A DNA stretch of 64,000 bases, taken from positions 620,001-684,000 of the forward strand of contig JAJNNX010000006.1 of NCBI GenBank assembly GCA_023159155.1, in the 5' to 3' direction. The DNA is from Ustulina deusta. Its lineage: Eukaryota; Ascomycota; Sordariomycetes; Xylariales; Xylariaceae. The notes below the pieces were generated by a model. The model made no database searches. It saw nothing but the letters and a program-made list of their open reading frames with translations, and was not told the DNA's origin. The translations under genes and the position numbers were made by a program. How positions within the stretch are numbered: the first letter of the stretch is position 1; the number at the start of each line of letters is the position of its first letter. This document shows positions 47,571 to 61,029 of the stretch, in pieces.

Positions 47571-48143
47571 TTCAAATGATGTATCAGTTCACACTCAAAA
47601 TCTCATTCAAGGAGGCGGTATGTTATTTGATTTCTTTCTTTCTTTTTTTTTTTCTTAAAAAAGGTGTTTGCACGGTCTAGAGTCTTGTTATCTTCCCCTC
47701 CTGCATCGTCGCATATCTTGACTTCACTTGCAGTATCCTATGTACCCAATCATCCAGTAAACTCGCAGCTCTCCTACCTTATCTTCCCTGACTAGGTTGG
47801 AATAATTGAATAACGTAGGTAATACTCTGGCAAACTCCACGAAAGGCATAGCTACCTACCTATCTAAGCTACCCATGCTATGTAGAGACACTAAACTGGG
47901 TGTCATTCGCTAAATCATCGAGCTAGACGCGTTGTAATACCCAAATGGTCACAACTCAGTTTCATTGCCTTCGTTTTCACGTCAACCCCTTGCGTATCAG
48001 GAATATTGAATAGACCCCTAACAGAGCCTTGACAACTTGGCCCCTGTTCAAGTCTTGCCCGATCAGAGTATAAGGGGTATAGACAGTGACTTTGTTGGTG
48101 AGTTGGCGCGTTCCCGCATACGCTATAACAGGTAGGTATCCCC
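47571..48143. other. Intergenic between esterase relic and importin gene
   Basis: It holds a T-rich tract at about 47636-47655 and short intergenic CCTACCTATC words, with no gene. Its right part is the 3' flank of the importin gene. Confidence 0.5.
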
Positions 48144-51100
48144 CTAACTGACACCACCGTTAGAAGCAGCTGATTGTGATATTTGAGTAATCCGGGCAGC
48201 ATCGGCAGCCATTTGCACAGCTGCCTGAGCGTTGGCCTCTGCCTGGTTAAAAGCGCCTTGTATGATGCCTTGCTCATCAGGAGAGAGATGTGAAGTAAGT
48301 CCGGAATAGAACTGAGGATTTTCTTGTTGCATCTCTGTCAATCATTGGGTTAGCAAGAGCACAAGATACTGCGTAGTTAATCCAACTTACTCATGAGGGC
48401 GCTACGCAACAGTTGGTAGGGCTCAATCTTGTCTAGGGGCGATTCCAAAAGCACGCTATCTTCTCCTAACTCCTCATCCGAGTCATCATGATACTGGTTT
48501 TCAATTTGGCTGAATTTTTGGGCTTCTTCGTTAAGGAATTCGAGGTATGCGGTGCTCTCGTCCCGGCCGTCGTTCTGCTCCTCTTCAGGGCCGTCAGCCG
48601 CCCAGTTGGTATCTTCCTCGCCCCATTCTTCATCGTCCTCAACGTCGTAGCTGTTCGGGTCAAAGGTGAAGTCATCTTTTAAAGCTTCTTCGCGGTTCTT
48701 CATAGCATTAGGCAAAGTTCTGAAGAGGGAGGTGATTCCTTGAAGGAGTCTCGGCCACCCGGTCGACACGCTAGCGGGAATTTGGTCAGGATTGATACTG
48801 AGCAAAGATACTATAGCCACAATGCAGAGTTTTTTGTCGTGAACACGGCTAAAATGTTCCATGTTGCCAAACCAGAGGCTGAAGAACTTGTTTGTCCAGC
48901 CTTTGGCCTCCAGGACCGCCAGAGTTAGGACCGGATTGTAATAAATCGCATTGATAATCATTTCCATGAGATGGATCTTGTAAGACTTGACCTTCACTTC
49001 ATGGCTGTTGAGTACTGTCATAGCCATCGTAATGAAGCCGGTGACAGACGGATCAATGTTGCCACGGAGGCTGAGCATCATAGCCTCCGCAAGCTTGCAC
49101 GCACAGATCCGATCGACACCACCGACTTTCTGGTCTTGGAACATGTCTGATACCATTGAGTATAAAGCCGTTACATATTCGGGTTTCTGAACAAGTTGCG
49201 GCGCGCCGTATTGAACAAAGTTGTCGAGCGCGGGTAGCATGTCCTCTAGATAGAGCTCAGCACCAGATTTGAAAGTTGCATGAATAAGCTCGAATGCTTG
49301 CCACATGGTGTGCGAGATTCCCTTAGCTGCAAAGGTACAACTGTCAATGATTTCAAACACTTCGTTGTACAGATCTAAGTGAGAATTATCAGCACAGCAT
49401 CTTCAACAGGCCACATTCAAACTGAAGTGCAGACTCACCGTAGAGCTTATTTTGGAGAGTGATCTGGATCACAGGCATTAGGACGGCTTCGATGTGTAGG
49501 AGTACATCTGGTGTGCTTTCCAGTGTGAGGATCAAGGTTCCGATGGTCTGAAGCACACCCAAAGCTGTAATACTCTTATCATCCAAGTAGTCCCCATACT
49601 CTCCATCGTCGTCATTGCGGCTCTCGTTCTTATCTAAAAGTTCACGTACAATCCTCAAATACGTGTCTCGCAGTTGTTCGCTAAGAGCGACAGCGAATGG
49701 AGTCAGTTCAGTCGCGAATACCTCAACAAAGTCTTCCATAACGTTGGCAAGGGCATCAATATCACATTCGTTAGCCAATTTCAGCAACTGCTGCATGATA
49801 GTAGGAATGCTTTGTTGCATGCTGATACGAATGGTATCATGCCTGATTAAGGGCTGCAGAGCCAATGCTGCCGTAACTCTAACCGGAAGGTCTGTATCCG
49901 CCATGCAATCAAGGATATGGCGGTAGATGATGAGAAGATTGTTCTGTTCCTTGAAATTAAGCTGCTCAAACTTCTCAATGGTGTCGCAAGCCCGGGCACG
50001 CAAGTAACCTTGTGGGCTCTTAAAATCGGTGAAGACATATCGTACGAGGAAATATTCTACTTGGTCAGCAATGGGACTCTTTTTGCCAAGGAGGACAGGT
50101 GCCAAAGTGCCAATCATCCTCAGAGCCCCTTCTTTTGCAATGTGATTTTTGTTGTCAGCGGGTGCTTGCTCGTATTCGCTTACGACACTGTTGATGAACT
50201 GCAGCAATTCAAAAGTTTGTTTTCTTCGGACTTTCGTGAGGGTGACGAGGAAATTGGTGGCGGCGACGTCGGGCGCTGAAACCTCCTCATAGAAGTTGAG
50301 TTTCCGGTGCAAATACTCCTCTGGCTCATCCTCGAACTTCTCAACGTCTTCTTCGCTAAGACACAAAACCGGGAAGACGAGATGTGTAACCAGATTGTTC
50401 AGGTGCGGTTTCATTAAACTCCAAGTAGACTTAGGGCGACAGCATTCGTCGAGGAAGACGAGAGTATAAGAGAGGCAAGGCTTGCTTAACCAGGTCGTCT
50501 TCGAAACCCATTTCTCAATTTCTGACAGGTAGTGCTTCAAGATTTCGGGTGCGATCGTAGATTCGAAGTCTTTGGCAAATTTAGTTGTCTCGTCATTCTT
50601 TGTGTTCAGGCCTTGAGAATTTCCGTGTCTACCGGATGTTAGCTAAGTGACCAGAAACGACTAGAGCGCTTGGGATTAAGTGACTGACCTAATCCAAAGT
50701 CTGTTGAGGTTGAAATATGCCCATTTCTTCGCCTTCCACCAATGATGGCGCTCCCTCTCGTCAACATCCTCGGGCATAGCGGAGGCTGGTATAGCTTTAG
50801 AGATGGTTTGTAGGAAAATGGTACACCACCCGATATTGACGTCGTGTTGTCTTAGAAAGCTAGAAAGTTCAAGCTGCTAGCTAGTCAGTCACTGAGGCGG
50901 AATCACTCACCGCCTTACCACGGTTCATGCCTCTCTCTACGCGAGAAAACTTACCCAGGTTGCATGTTTGTAGGCCTTGAGAGCGATATGAAGCATCTCC
51001 CCGGCCTCGTCACTTTCTTGGTTTACCAATTCGTTGCAGACTTGTTGAAGCCGTGGGAAACTAGCCGCGATAATCTTATCAAATTCGCCCCTGCCGGTAT

Positions 51101-51780
51101 CCTGGTTCCCTTTGAATCGGTATGCGCGACAGGTAACAAGCAAGCACTGCAGGCCAGCGAGGACGGATGGGGGGTCGTTGGCATGGAGAAGCTGGAGGGT
51201 CACATCCATGAAGCTGGGCCATTTCCCGGGGAAATCGAAGTGTAGAATACGCTGAATCAGTTGCAGTAACTGTTGTCGAACCGGCCCATGCGAGGCAGCA
51301 AGAATGGGGAGGATGCGGTCGCGAAAGCGTTGCTTTTCATCTTCAGCTATTAGAGGCTCGTCGGGATAGTGATCACTCCTAGACCAGCCTCGATTTGTCC
51401 GATTTTTGAGGTAGATGACAGCTACAGAGACAGTTAGATCGGAAGGCGAGTTGGGTTCACCAGGGCTCGGGAAAGGGACAGCGTACTCGGCAGTCGGACG
51501 GAGTCTTCGGACTCGGTGCTAAGAATTTCAAGGAGGACATCGGTGAAGCCTACATGGCCCTCGGCCTGAGGTCGGTGATATCTTAGCAACAGAACACGGA
51601 GCAGCAGCGGCGGCGGCGGTATGATGTTTGTCCAACGCATGTGGCGCACCACTCGAGAGGGGTGACAAGATTGGAGAGAGACAGACATACCTGCTTGAGT
51701 TCGAGCTCAGCAGCCCGGCGCACGTTGGCGTCAGGATTGAGGGTTGCCAGGACGCGACTCCTGACGATATTGACATCCAT
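48144..51780 (-). CDS. Importin-7 type karyopherin beta (Nmd5/Sxm1-like)
   Basis: Seven exons (51691-51780, 51487-51565, 50955-51421, 50689-50873, 49439-50628, 48391-49374, 48144-48334) join in frame to 1061 residues, the size of importin-7/8 proteins (about 1040). The N terminus MDVNIVRSRVLATLNPDANV leads into the importin-beta N-terminal domain (AELELKQAEGHVGFTDVLLE, then VRLPTVIYLKNRTNRGW). HEAT-like helices follow, with HYLSEIEKWV, WSLMKPHLNNLVTHLVFPVL and GYLRARACDTIEKF. A long acidic loop at about 915-943 (EDDEEWGEEDTN) and the C-terminal LLRSALMKEMQQENPQFY are typical. The protein carries cargo such as ribosomal proteins or histones through the nuclear pore under Ran control. Exon 4 could start one codon earlier (TAG acceptor). 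All introns are GT-AG, 56-125 nt. I cannot decide between the Nmd5 and Sxm1 orthologue groups. Confidence 0.9.
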
Positions 51781-54700
51781 GGCGGGCGGACCAGAAGGAA
51801 TGGGGTTAGTATAAGAACAACAATGGTAAAATCGGCTGTGGAGCGATGAAGAAAAATGAATTAGAAATCAGCTGGCGTCAGGCTGCACCCATCGACAACA
51901 TCGAATGGAGGGGGCGTGCTGTTGTTGTTGTCGACTGATGGTTGGCAAAATGGTGACCGAGTTGAGTGTTGTGGATGTGAAAGTGGATAATAAGACCGGT
52001 ACTCTTGGAGGATTCACGAGGGCGAGGGTTCAGCTAGCAAAATGTAGTGCAAATATGCAGCAGGTTAGTCTAGGTACCTAACCTAACCCCGGCCGCTGGG
52101 TGTTGGACTGGAAAGTACATGCACCTTAGGAAAAAATTATCAGGGAAATAATAGGTAGGTGAGTGACGTGACATCGAATGGGACCCTTGGAAGAAGGAAT
52201 GGAGGGGCACCTGGGTAGACTCAGCATCTAAACCTGTTATCTTAGGTACCTAGGTAGGTACTTAGAGCCTACCGCTTCTACCTACTATTAGCTGCTGGGT
52301 AGGTCGAGGTACGGGACCTAACGCACACAAGCACTTTTTTTTTTGTTTTTTTGGCCCTTGTTCAGGTGTTAGTGGGCTATCTGAAGGTACCTAATCAATC
52401 AACCGGCTACGGTACTAGGCGAATCTCCCTAACACTGCCTAGATGGTGCCTAGATAGGGGCTTGTTCAGTGGGTGGGCATAGGCCGCTGGCGGGCTAGGC
52501 GGTTGGTTAAGGTGCTACCTACACCTTATTGTAAGCAGCTACGAATGGGTGGGATGTAGGTACTTAGGCAAGAGCACCCCTCTTACCTAGGTACACAGGT
52601 AAGTCGTCCTTGAGGATCTAAGGAGGGGGAGGGGGTTTTTCGACTTTCAGCGTCTTCCTAGATGGACTTTTAGGCCGTCCAATCCCCTTTCGTTTTTCTA
52701 CTGATTGCACAGTAGGGAGGGTCGATCCACTTTACTAGGTACCTCTACCTCGAGCTACCTACCCTACACTACCGAACAGAGAAACTACAGCATGCTAGAT
52801 AGCATCTGCTATTGTGGAAGTATACCGAATGCAGTTAGGTTTGATTCCACTCGAGAGCCCTCCCAACCTACCATGTGTATCAAGGTCTCTGGCTCTGCCA
52901 CGCACACCTTCAGGCATGCCCGCTGTCTAGGAAGTCGAAGTCTTGAACTCGAGAATTTCGACCGCGAGCGAAGGAGCATTTCTCTCCTGTTAAATCTTGA
53001 AACTTGCTCGTGGCCTTGTTGAACGGCTCGTTAGAGAACTGCGTCTTTGCTGCTCTTGACATGATTCAACCCCCCACCATACGGATAACCAGGCGATGCC
53101 GTAAAGGATGCTCCTGGTTTCACTCGAATGCGGAATGCGAAAGATGCCCTGCCATCCATTCCATCGTTTCTACCGGAACTGGATGCATGGATCCGTAGCT
53201 AGACATGTGGCTTTTGTTCAAGGCGGCAACCATTGCTAAGTTATCCAATCATGGCCAGGACAAGGACATCTAAATAAATGCCTTTTAAACAACCTCACGA
53301 CTCTCGATACAACAAACAACAGGTAACCAGAATAGCTATAGGTACAGAGTCTATAGAGTTGCCTATCGTGCGACGTAAAGTCAATTATGCAGCAGCAACG
53401 TGCCACCCTAGTAAGTTCTTGCGTGTGGTTTCATCGACCTCGCCACGTTCGCAGCTCGCCGGCCATGCTCACCAGTCCGCCATTGTTGGTAGGATTTGAC
53501 TAAGCCTGGCATTCGTACTGCCAGCCAACTATGTCCACCTTTGTCTACATCTTGCAATTGCGCCCTGTCATTGCTGGAACAAAACGAATTATGGTGAAAG
53601 GCCCGGCAAATCCAAGCAGTGCTACACTAGATGACCGCCCACATTAAACGCGACGGGTCTGCCATGAAACCGTGGTTGGGAGAAGGAGTCTCAGTCAGTG
53701 TTAGAAGACCTTACTTTTTTAAGGACACTAATGACCCACCAATTCATTCACCGCTTGCAACACTTCTCACTCGCCTCGGCTACATCATGCCTCCCAACGG
53801 AGTGATATTCCATGTCAAATGAGAACTCCCCGCAGCTGGCTTGAACCGAAACTGCATCACTCGCTAGTGAAGATGGTGCTATCATAGAATTTGTGAAGTG
53901 CCTGAACGCTAAGGAGCCAAAGTCCTTTACATTTAGCTTCTTAAGACTACAAACAGCAACAGGAAAAGTAGACATATCGGCTCAGCAGACGCTTAGAACT
54001 GCGAGGTACGCGCTAGTGTACGCATGAAGACACGAATGGACCATTAATGAAAAGGCATCGGAGGGGAGTGGTGACATATTCCATTATTCCAACGCCGCTT
54101 CGGAGCGGTCCATGAATTGATGATACAATCCAAGCAGCTCCCTCTGACCTCCGTTAACCTACTGGCGATCCAGTCGTGAAAGATCCTAGCACTCCCATCC
54201 CGGAACTACCCATGCAAACCGTGCAAACATGACCATCGCTGCAACTCCCTACTGCGTGGTCCAGTGGCAGTGCCATATCTGTACAACCCCCAAGGTCAAT
54301 CTTGTTGCCGAGGATTAAGCGTCTTGTCCTTGACCGCTTCACCAAGTCTCCAACAAGCCGCCTGGCCTATTTTGTGGTTAGTATCCGCTAGGTGTATCGT
54401 TCCAGTAACCATTGGAAGGAGATCCAGGCCAGGCGAAGGATAGCAGAAACATCGAGGCGCGTATGAAAAGACAAACGGGCTAAGGGCAATACGAAATGCA
54501 CAAACATGAATCAACGCACAACCTTCCCGGGTGAAGTCCAGGGCTGAGTGTTCCTGCGGGACCGTTGAAGCCTGAAATGGTCAACTAAGGCTCCGAGAGC
54601 CAGTAGTCAATGCAACGAATTCGACTCAGCGGATTGGATCCAGACATGACCAAAGGCAGCTGAACGTAGATCGCCGAGTTTCCAGTATTGATGCCCTGTG

Positions 54701-56022
54701 ATAAATCGACACTGCGATAATCCTCTTGAAAATGACAGGTTTCTGTCTAGCAGAATCTGTGGAACGTTGGGTTGTCTGTTAAGAAAAACCCCAAAACACA
54801 CATAACATCCGCATTAAAGCTGAGGGGACGAGTGATCCGTCTTGTCTCTGGACCCAATAGTTTAGCGAGCAGAACAGTGTAGCCTCCCAAGACAATCTGC
54901 TCCACTTCACTAATGGAAAGAGATATGAAGAACAAAAACTGAAATTTGAACAGGCAAAAGCAGGCCGGTGACATCAAAAATCGGCAAACATGATGGTATA
55001 GGAGGGTTCAAATCTCATCTTGTCCCTGTCTGGGGTCCGTGAACGCTGTGTCCAGCAAATTTGCACGGAAACTTCCAAGCCCGCCTAGGTCAGAAAAGTA
55101 GGCGTCAAAATATCCATGGTGATCCGGAAGTGGCTGTAAAGCGTCCTTTCAATATGGCAGGGGTCCAGGGATAGTCTCCAAGGAATTAATCTGAAGGTCC
55201 AGTAACAAAATCCATAGGGCAATACATGGCGGCCTCGATTCCCAGGGTGACCTGTGTGTCAGTGAGCTGATGCGTGAAGAAAAACTTGACATCCACGGAT
55301 CAAGTACCAGAGGCAAGTATGTGTGAGATGGGAAACTCCTTCACAGAGGTTGGCATATATATACAAGCCGTTGTCCAGTGCTCACCTCGCTGTCCGGACC
55401 GCATGCCCTGTCTATTAGCGTAACATCATCCCAAATATCCCACCAAATGCTCATCCGTGACCGGTAATGGATCCAGAAACATCCTAGGTATGTGAAAGAG
55501 AACCTCCAGCCTTGGGCTGGATCCGGACAGCGGAGGAAACGCGGCATTATCCACGCCATTAACCATAAGACAGATATTCTTTTTCCTGACAATTGGTCGG
55601 CAGCCCGGTACCAGTACCCCACCCTTCGCATGAAAGCCACCATGAATATATGATGACAGGTTGAACGTTCAATCAAATGCACATGTCGTAGCAAGTCCGT
55701 TCCAGATAGTGCGCCGTGTCCAATGTGGAGAAAAGAAAAATGTGCGACAAATCGTAAACCAGGTGGCCCAATTGGTGAAATGTAGTTGTTCCAGTATCAT
55801 GATACCCAATGGCAATGTTCAAGTAAGGTTGCAACTCGCAACTTGAAAGATTGGGTAATCTCTTTACTCAAATCCAGGTCTATCCTTTGGACAATAGATA
55901 ACTCCGGTAGCGACCACGATTGGCTATTGGATCCTTTCCTAGGGTATGAAACAAATGGATAATCTCACAAGACAGGCAAAGATCCGAATCCCGAACTCCG
56001 AGGCTATGATTCTGGCATCAGA
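51781..56022. other. Intergenic without a supportable gene, rich in TAGGTACC-type words
   Basis: About 4.2 kb. 52.06-52.76 kb, upstream of the importin gene, holds many copies of CCTAGGTACC, AGGTACCTA and TAGGTAGGTA. 52.7-55.9 kb has only unrecognised frames below 120 codons on both strands, none with an intron-exon structure I can support. Confidence 0.45.
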
Positions 56023-57359
56023 TTACCGGGGAGGACGATGTGTTCGGCGGTCAGGAACGTGACGTTCAACACTTTCCCGTTCGCCGCGATGTCGCGATGA
56101 TCCACTAGTTGGCAGTTGAGCATTTTGTGATGATCCTGTACGTTTATGGGCTGGGGTGCTCTCATACTGTTGATCTGAAGTGGCACTGTACGAGGACGTG
56201 CCTGCTGGAGATGCTAAATAATCAGAACGAGCTGTCGAGTTAGAAGCCTCTGGTGTACGCACCACGTCCGTAGAATGGATCCCCAGGCTGTACTGCTGGG
56301 GAGTACGGTGCACTTGTTGATGGCACACCTTGTGGATAATAAGTGGTGTTTTGTCCAGCGGGAAATGCTTGATTAGATGAAGGTCCTGCTGTGGTATAAG
56401 TAGCCCTAGTGGGTGCCATAGTACTAGTCACAGGTATTCTTTGATCTCTGGGGTCACCCCTTGGGTCTCTTGAGGCGTAAGGATCATTCCCATATGGATC
56501 TGCTTGAGTTTGGGTGCCTGCACGGAGATTTGCGCCCACGATATTGTATGGGGGATCTTGGGCGGTCTGGCCATATCCTGGGCCTGCAACTGGGTGTCCT
56601 GCTCCATAGGAAGGCACATTGCCTGGCGGCGGCGCAAACTGAGCTGTATTGGCAGTATAGCCTTGTTGAGGATACCCACCCTGTGATGCTGCATATTGGG
56701 TATATGAGCTAGCGGCTCCAGTATAACCGGAGGCACCACTTCCTGGATACCTTGGACCAGGATTGTTATCAAAAGGGTCGCTACCAGCACTTCCAGAATA
56801 AGGAGTTTCTGTTGGGCCGTAATGCTGTCGCAGCTGGTGTATATCCGAGTTGCGATACTGGACTGGAGGTGTGTTAGAGGATCTGATAAACACGCCGTTC
56901 GAGGCAATAGTACCTCCGCCGGCGCTACTCCGATTCGCCGACTGTTGCCGCCTTTCTTGATCCCACCGTGCGGAATCCGCTTTCAAGTCTTGGATCATTG
57001 CCTGCAGGGCGGAGATGCGTCAGTGTATGCTCAGCTTGCTGCCGCTGCGAGATGGCAACTCACTGAGGTCAGATTGCGGTATGCGTTGATGAAGTACCCT
57101 TGAATGATCTGGCCATTCTCGGGGTTCTGTAGAGAAACCAAGTCAGAACAGGTAGACGGAGATAAAATAAAAACTGGGAGATGGTATCGTGACGTGCCTC
57201 GTAGTTGCCGGGTCGTACTAGCGCATCGTTTCCGAGATATCGGCAGATGTCGGCGGTGATGACCTCACGGTCTATGCCGTCTCTGGGCACGAAGTATTCG
57301 TTCTGGCGAGTCTGTGGAGGCAGGACGCCGCTGCCAGACGCTGGGGGTCTGCGGGCCAT
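56023..57359 (-). CDS. RfeG-like fungal protein, putative transcription regulator
   Basis: Exons 57198-57359, 57064-57126, 56263-57001 and 56023-56213 give 384 residues. The conserved N-terminal block (about 14-90) reads QNEYFVPRDGIDREVITADI, CRYLGNDALVRPGNYE, NPENGQIIQGYFINAYRNLT and SAMIQDLKADSARWDQERR. I associate it with proteins annotated as RfeG in Aspergillus and other ascomycetes. The rest is low-complexity, rich in Gly, Pro, Ser, Tyr and Gln, and the tail is basic. The first intron starts with GC (GAG|GCACGT...CTACAG|AAC), a GC-AG intron required by continuity of the conserved block. The last 49-nt intron (GTGCGT, branch-like TTCTAAC, TTTAG) is inferred; without it the protein would end at 56240 with 328 residues. 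DNA binding is not visible from a known domain. Confidence 0.7.
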
Positions 57360-60300
57360 ATCGTCGTAGTGGATTGCAGGCTGTCCGACGTCGACCAGTA
57401 TTAGAAAAAGAATTAAAATAAACGAAATTGAAAAGGATCCGGGTCGACAGAGGGTACAGCAAGGTGGGGGATGGAATGAAGAGAGGAAGAAGAGATCCCA
57501 GAATCGCGAGGGAGAGTGGGCAGCGGAGGGGAGAAAAGGGTTTGGGGGTTGGGCCGGGACCAGGCTTGCTGGAGGGTTGATTGGCTAGGCAGGTTGGTAG
57601 TGGTGCACGGTAGCGTACGGTGGTGGTGGCAGGCAGCCTGGACTGGCAATGGCGGTGGACAGTGTGCTGATGTGGGTCGGTCAGGATGGGTCTGCGGCAA
57701 AAGACAGGCAGGCAGAGTCACACCCAAGACCGTACAGTTCGAGTGCACTGTCCAGAAACAGGGCTATAAGCAGCATACGACAAAAGCCCAAACAGACGAG
57801 GCAGAGGGTTACGCCACCCAGAAGGCCGGACAGGGATCGTGGATCGTCGCGCTGACAGATCTCAGGGGGGCCTATCGTTCTAAGCGAGCGAGTGGCAAGA
57901 GTTGCGAAGTGTTTTTCGCGCGACCAGACGAACACCAGCAGACAAGGAGGTGTCGTGGTGTATGCCCTGGCGGATGATAATGATACGATGTTGGTGTGCA
58001 GAAAGTAGCAGCAGCGGCGGCGCGCGTGCGGTACTGTTGTTGCGTCGTTCTAGGTATGTCGAGGACGGGGAGCAGTCCAGACGGAGCTTCTCCAGTCAGA
58101 TGTCAAAGGACGCTCGCTATTCGAGGCCAGAAATCCAATGACGAGATGATAGTGTGCGCCAAGATGGTGGGGCAATATCACTCTATCAGAGGTGTGCGTG
58201 GGACCATCTAACTGGCTAGAGAGGACCTCTAGGCATGCGAGGGACGATTCGAGATGAGAGCCAATCAAAGAGACCCCTGGCAGACGACAGGTGGTAGGAG
58301 CAGCAGTAGCAGCAGTACTTGTAGGAGCGCAAAAAAGGGTTTAAAGAATAAAAACAAAAACAAAAAGCCTGTATAGCGATGGATTTCGGCTTTTATGTAG
58401 ACAGAGGTGTAGACAAGCCTAGAGATGGGAGGTACGAGATGCAAAGCAACGGAGGTGGACGACACCAAAGGTGGTCAATCTCTCCTTAGGCTGCCAAAGC
58501 TGAGAATACCTAGGGTACTGCTAGCCGGGAGGGCAAGGTCTGGACGGTAGTAGACAGTACCTCTAGCCTCTATGTAGGTAGGTACCTGGGAGGTAGGTAG
58601 GTAGTCTGGGTACTGTACTGGTCTGCCCAAGGCAAAGTGTGGACTGGATGTGGACGACAAGACCCACACGGCTCAATGTCGATGGCACAGATACTCCGTA
58701 GATAATACTGTGTGCAGTACTGTAGGTAGACAGTCGTACCTGCTGTACAGTGCTATGACAGAAACAAACGAGGGTTGGGCAAAAAGGGCTTTCCCCCCAG
58801 GCTTTGGGTGGTGGCGGTTTAGGTACCTAATCCACGTGGAATTGTGGCTGTAGTGGGATCTTCACAGTATGGGAGACGGGTAGTTAAGACTGTGGCTGGT
58901 GAGGCGCTGCAGGGATAGGTATAAACGTGTACGTTCCCCTTCTGGACGACGTGTCCGACGTCGTCTCCCAATCTTAAGTCTTGCTTTTCTGCTTGGAAAT
59001 CGATCACACAGATGCCTCTTACGAGCATGACCTGTTTCTGTCGGAGAAAGAATACACACAGCCCAGGGGAGTGATCTGGGACTTTTTGCTTTAAGAAGAA
59101 GTCGATGAGAGTACTTCGTCATATATATGACTGGAAACCTGGATCGTATTATGTGAGGTTTGGTGCCGTCGGTGAAGAAAATGGAAAATAAGAGGGCCAC
59201 ACTTGGTAGCCTGGGTTGACGCCTCACGCTTCGGTACTGTTTAGCTTTGATCTCTTGGACTGTTGTCCTAGCTGAGGATAGACGATAATATGCCAAGCGA
59301 GAGCAAAAAACACGCGGTCAAGATCTAGTGCGACGAAAGGAAGCAAAGGCCTTCTTATACGACAAATCCGGCCATCTCCTTCCACTCTGCCTACGAAGCC
59401 TCGCATTCGCCAGATCCCCCAATTATCTGACAGCTATCGGACCGCCAGACGAGGGGAGTACAAGCGGCATTACTTCACTGGCAAGTTCTTTGCTCCACTT
59501 GCTTGCCATTTGCTGTTCGATAGCCCGTGACTGAGTATGAAGACGGACTGGGACTGGGACCGTCCCGGAAGACCCTAACATATCACCAACCTGCTTCTTT
59601 GAAAGCGACTTGCATGGGCAGTACAAAAGGCGAGCGAATAGGGAATGCAATCACAAATTGGCATCTTTCGACACTCGGGTTCTAGGTTCTTGACCTTTCC
59701 GTCCTCGCAGGCTAGAGAGCGAGATGTGGCATTGGCAATCCAGCCTCACCGATTCAGGACGAGTGAAATAGGAAAGTCTTATAGTGAGGTCTCAGAAGGA
59801 ATAGAAACAGCCTACTGGGAGCCATGTGACGATGCATTGCTCATTCTGGTTATCGTGGTTATCAAGAACAAGCAAACATTGTCACGGGTTTGGAGTACGG
59901 GTAGATTTGCGTCAAGTCCAGAAGTGGATGGTACGATGGAAATGCAAGCCGGCAGGGCATACAGATTGCCGTGAACGGAGAGCCGTGGATTGCCTGCTTC
60001 ACAGATATCGGTAGGTAAGCATGGGGTTGGGTATCAATGCGCTAGGGCCTAACTATCTTCATACCTGTAACTGGATTCCACTTTTGGATGCCCAAAGACT
60101 GTGCAGGGCCAATCAATCACCAGCCAGCTTGCCCATTACTTTTGGAACCTGACATATGCTATTACAGCAGCAGATATACTCATGCTTACGTTTAAACGAA
60201 GCGGTAAAGCATTTCTACCCATGCTAAGTACCTTCTTCTGTACAGTGCTTCTTACGACTGTCCAATTGTATAGAGTTGATTAGCCGTGCAGATTACTGGC

Positions 60301-61029
60301 GGCAAGAAGGCAAGCGGGCCATGATATACAAGACAAAGCAAACCTCGAGCAGCCCACCTTGGCCGCACCTACCCTAGGTAGTATCTAGATAGATAGAAGC
60401 GACCTTTACGGCACAGGCATATGTAGGTAACCCATTCATGGCTTACTAGAGAACCCTCCTTGTGCGGCATAGGGTACATGTGAGGCATCTCACCATGCAC
60501 CTCGGAATTGGAACAGACTTCTACTCCTTCCCGGCTTTATATGTTCTGGTTGTATACTACTGTACGTGCGAACGGCTCCTCGCTGTCAGTGCTGATTAGC
60601 TCACTGACAGGGTCCGTGCAGAGTGGCCCATTGAACGGAATCCTCTGGTAATACTGATGGTTGCGCGACCTGGTCTACACGCAGATTCCACTTAAGGTTT
60701 CTCGACGGGCATTTTAAGCCCATGTATGACATTAATCAAATCAACCACGCGGTCGCAATCATCAGCGAAGCCGACTCTACGCCGATTTCAGGCTCCGTTG
60801 GGTCACATTCAAGTACAGGCTTGACCTTGTACTAACGCGAGAGTTTGCGTGGACAAAACAGGCACTGTTGCGCCGCAGCCTTCTCCCCGGCATTGGCCTT
60901 GCCCACTCCCCCAACTTGAGGTCCTCGTGTTTCAGCGGAAAGCCACTCACGAGCGAGTCGAGGGAACGCGTGCGGACCCGCCTACTGAGTAAATGGTTGT
61001 GCATGTGAACCACCTCAAGCGTTGCCCTG
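57360..61029. other. Intergenic without a supportable gene
   Basis: About 3.7 kb between two minus-strand genes. 57.36-57.8 kb is purine-rich upstream sequence of the RfeG-like gene. 58.56-58.83 kb has a cluster of GTAGGTAGGTACC words. Frames at 57516-57977 and 59645-59974 are unrecognised and lack supporting splice structure. The 3' flank of the polymerase gene lies at the right. Confidence 0.45.

Noticed and set aside
48466..48682. Open frames overlapping the importin C-terminal exon on both strands
   Set aside because: They arise from the acidic, biased codons of the importin gene and have no independent support.
54961..55040. A tRNA B-box-like GGTTCAAATCT
   Set aside because: No matching A box, acceptor stem or cloverleaf can be drawn around it.
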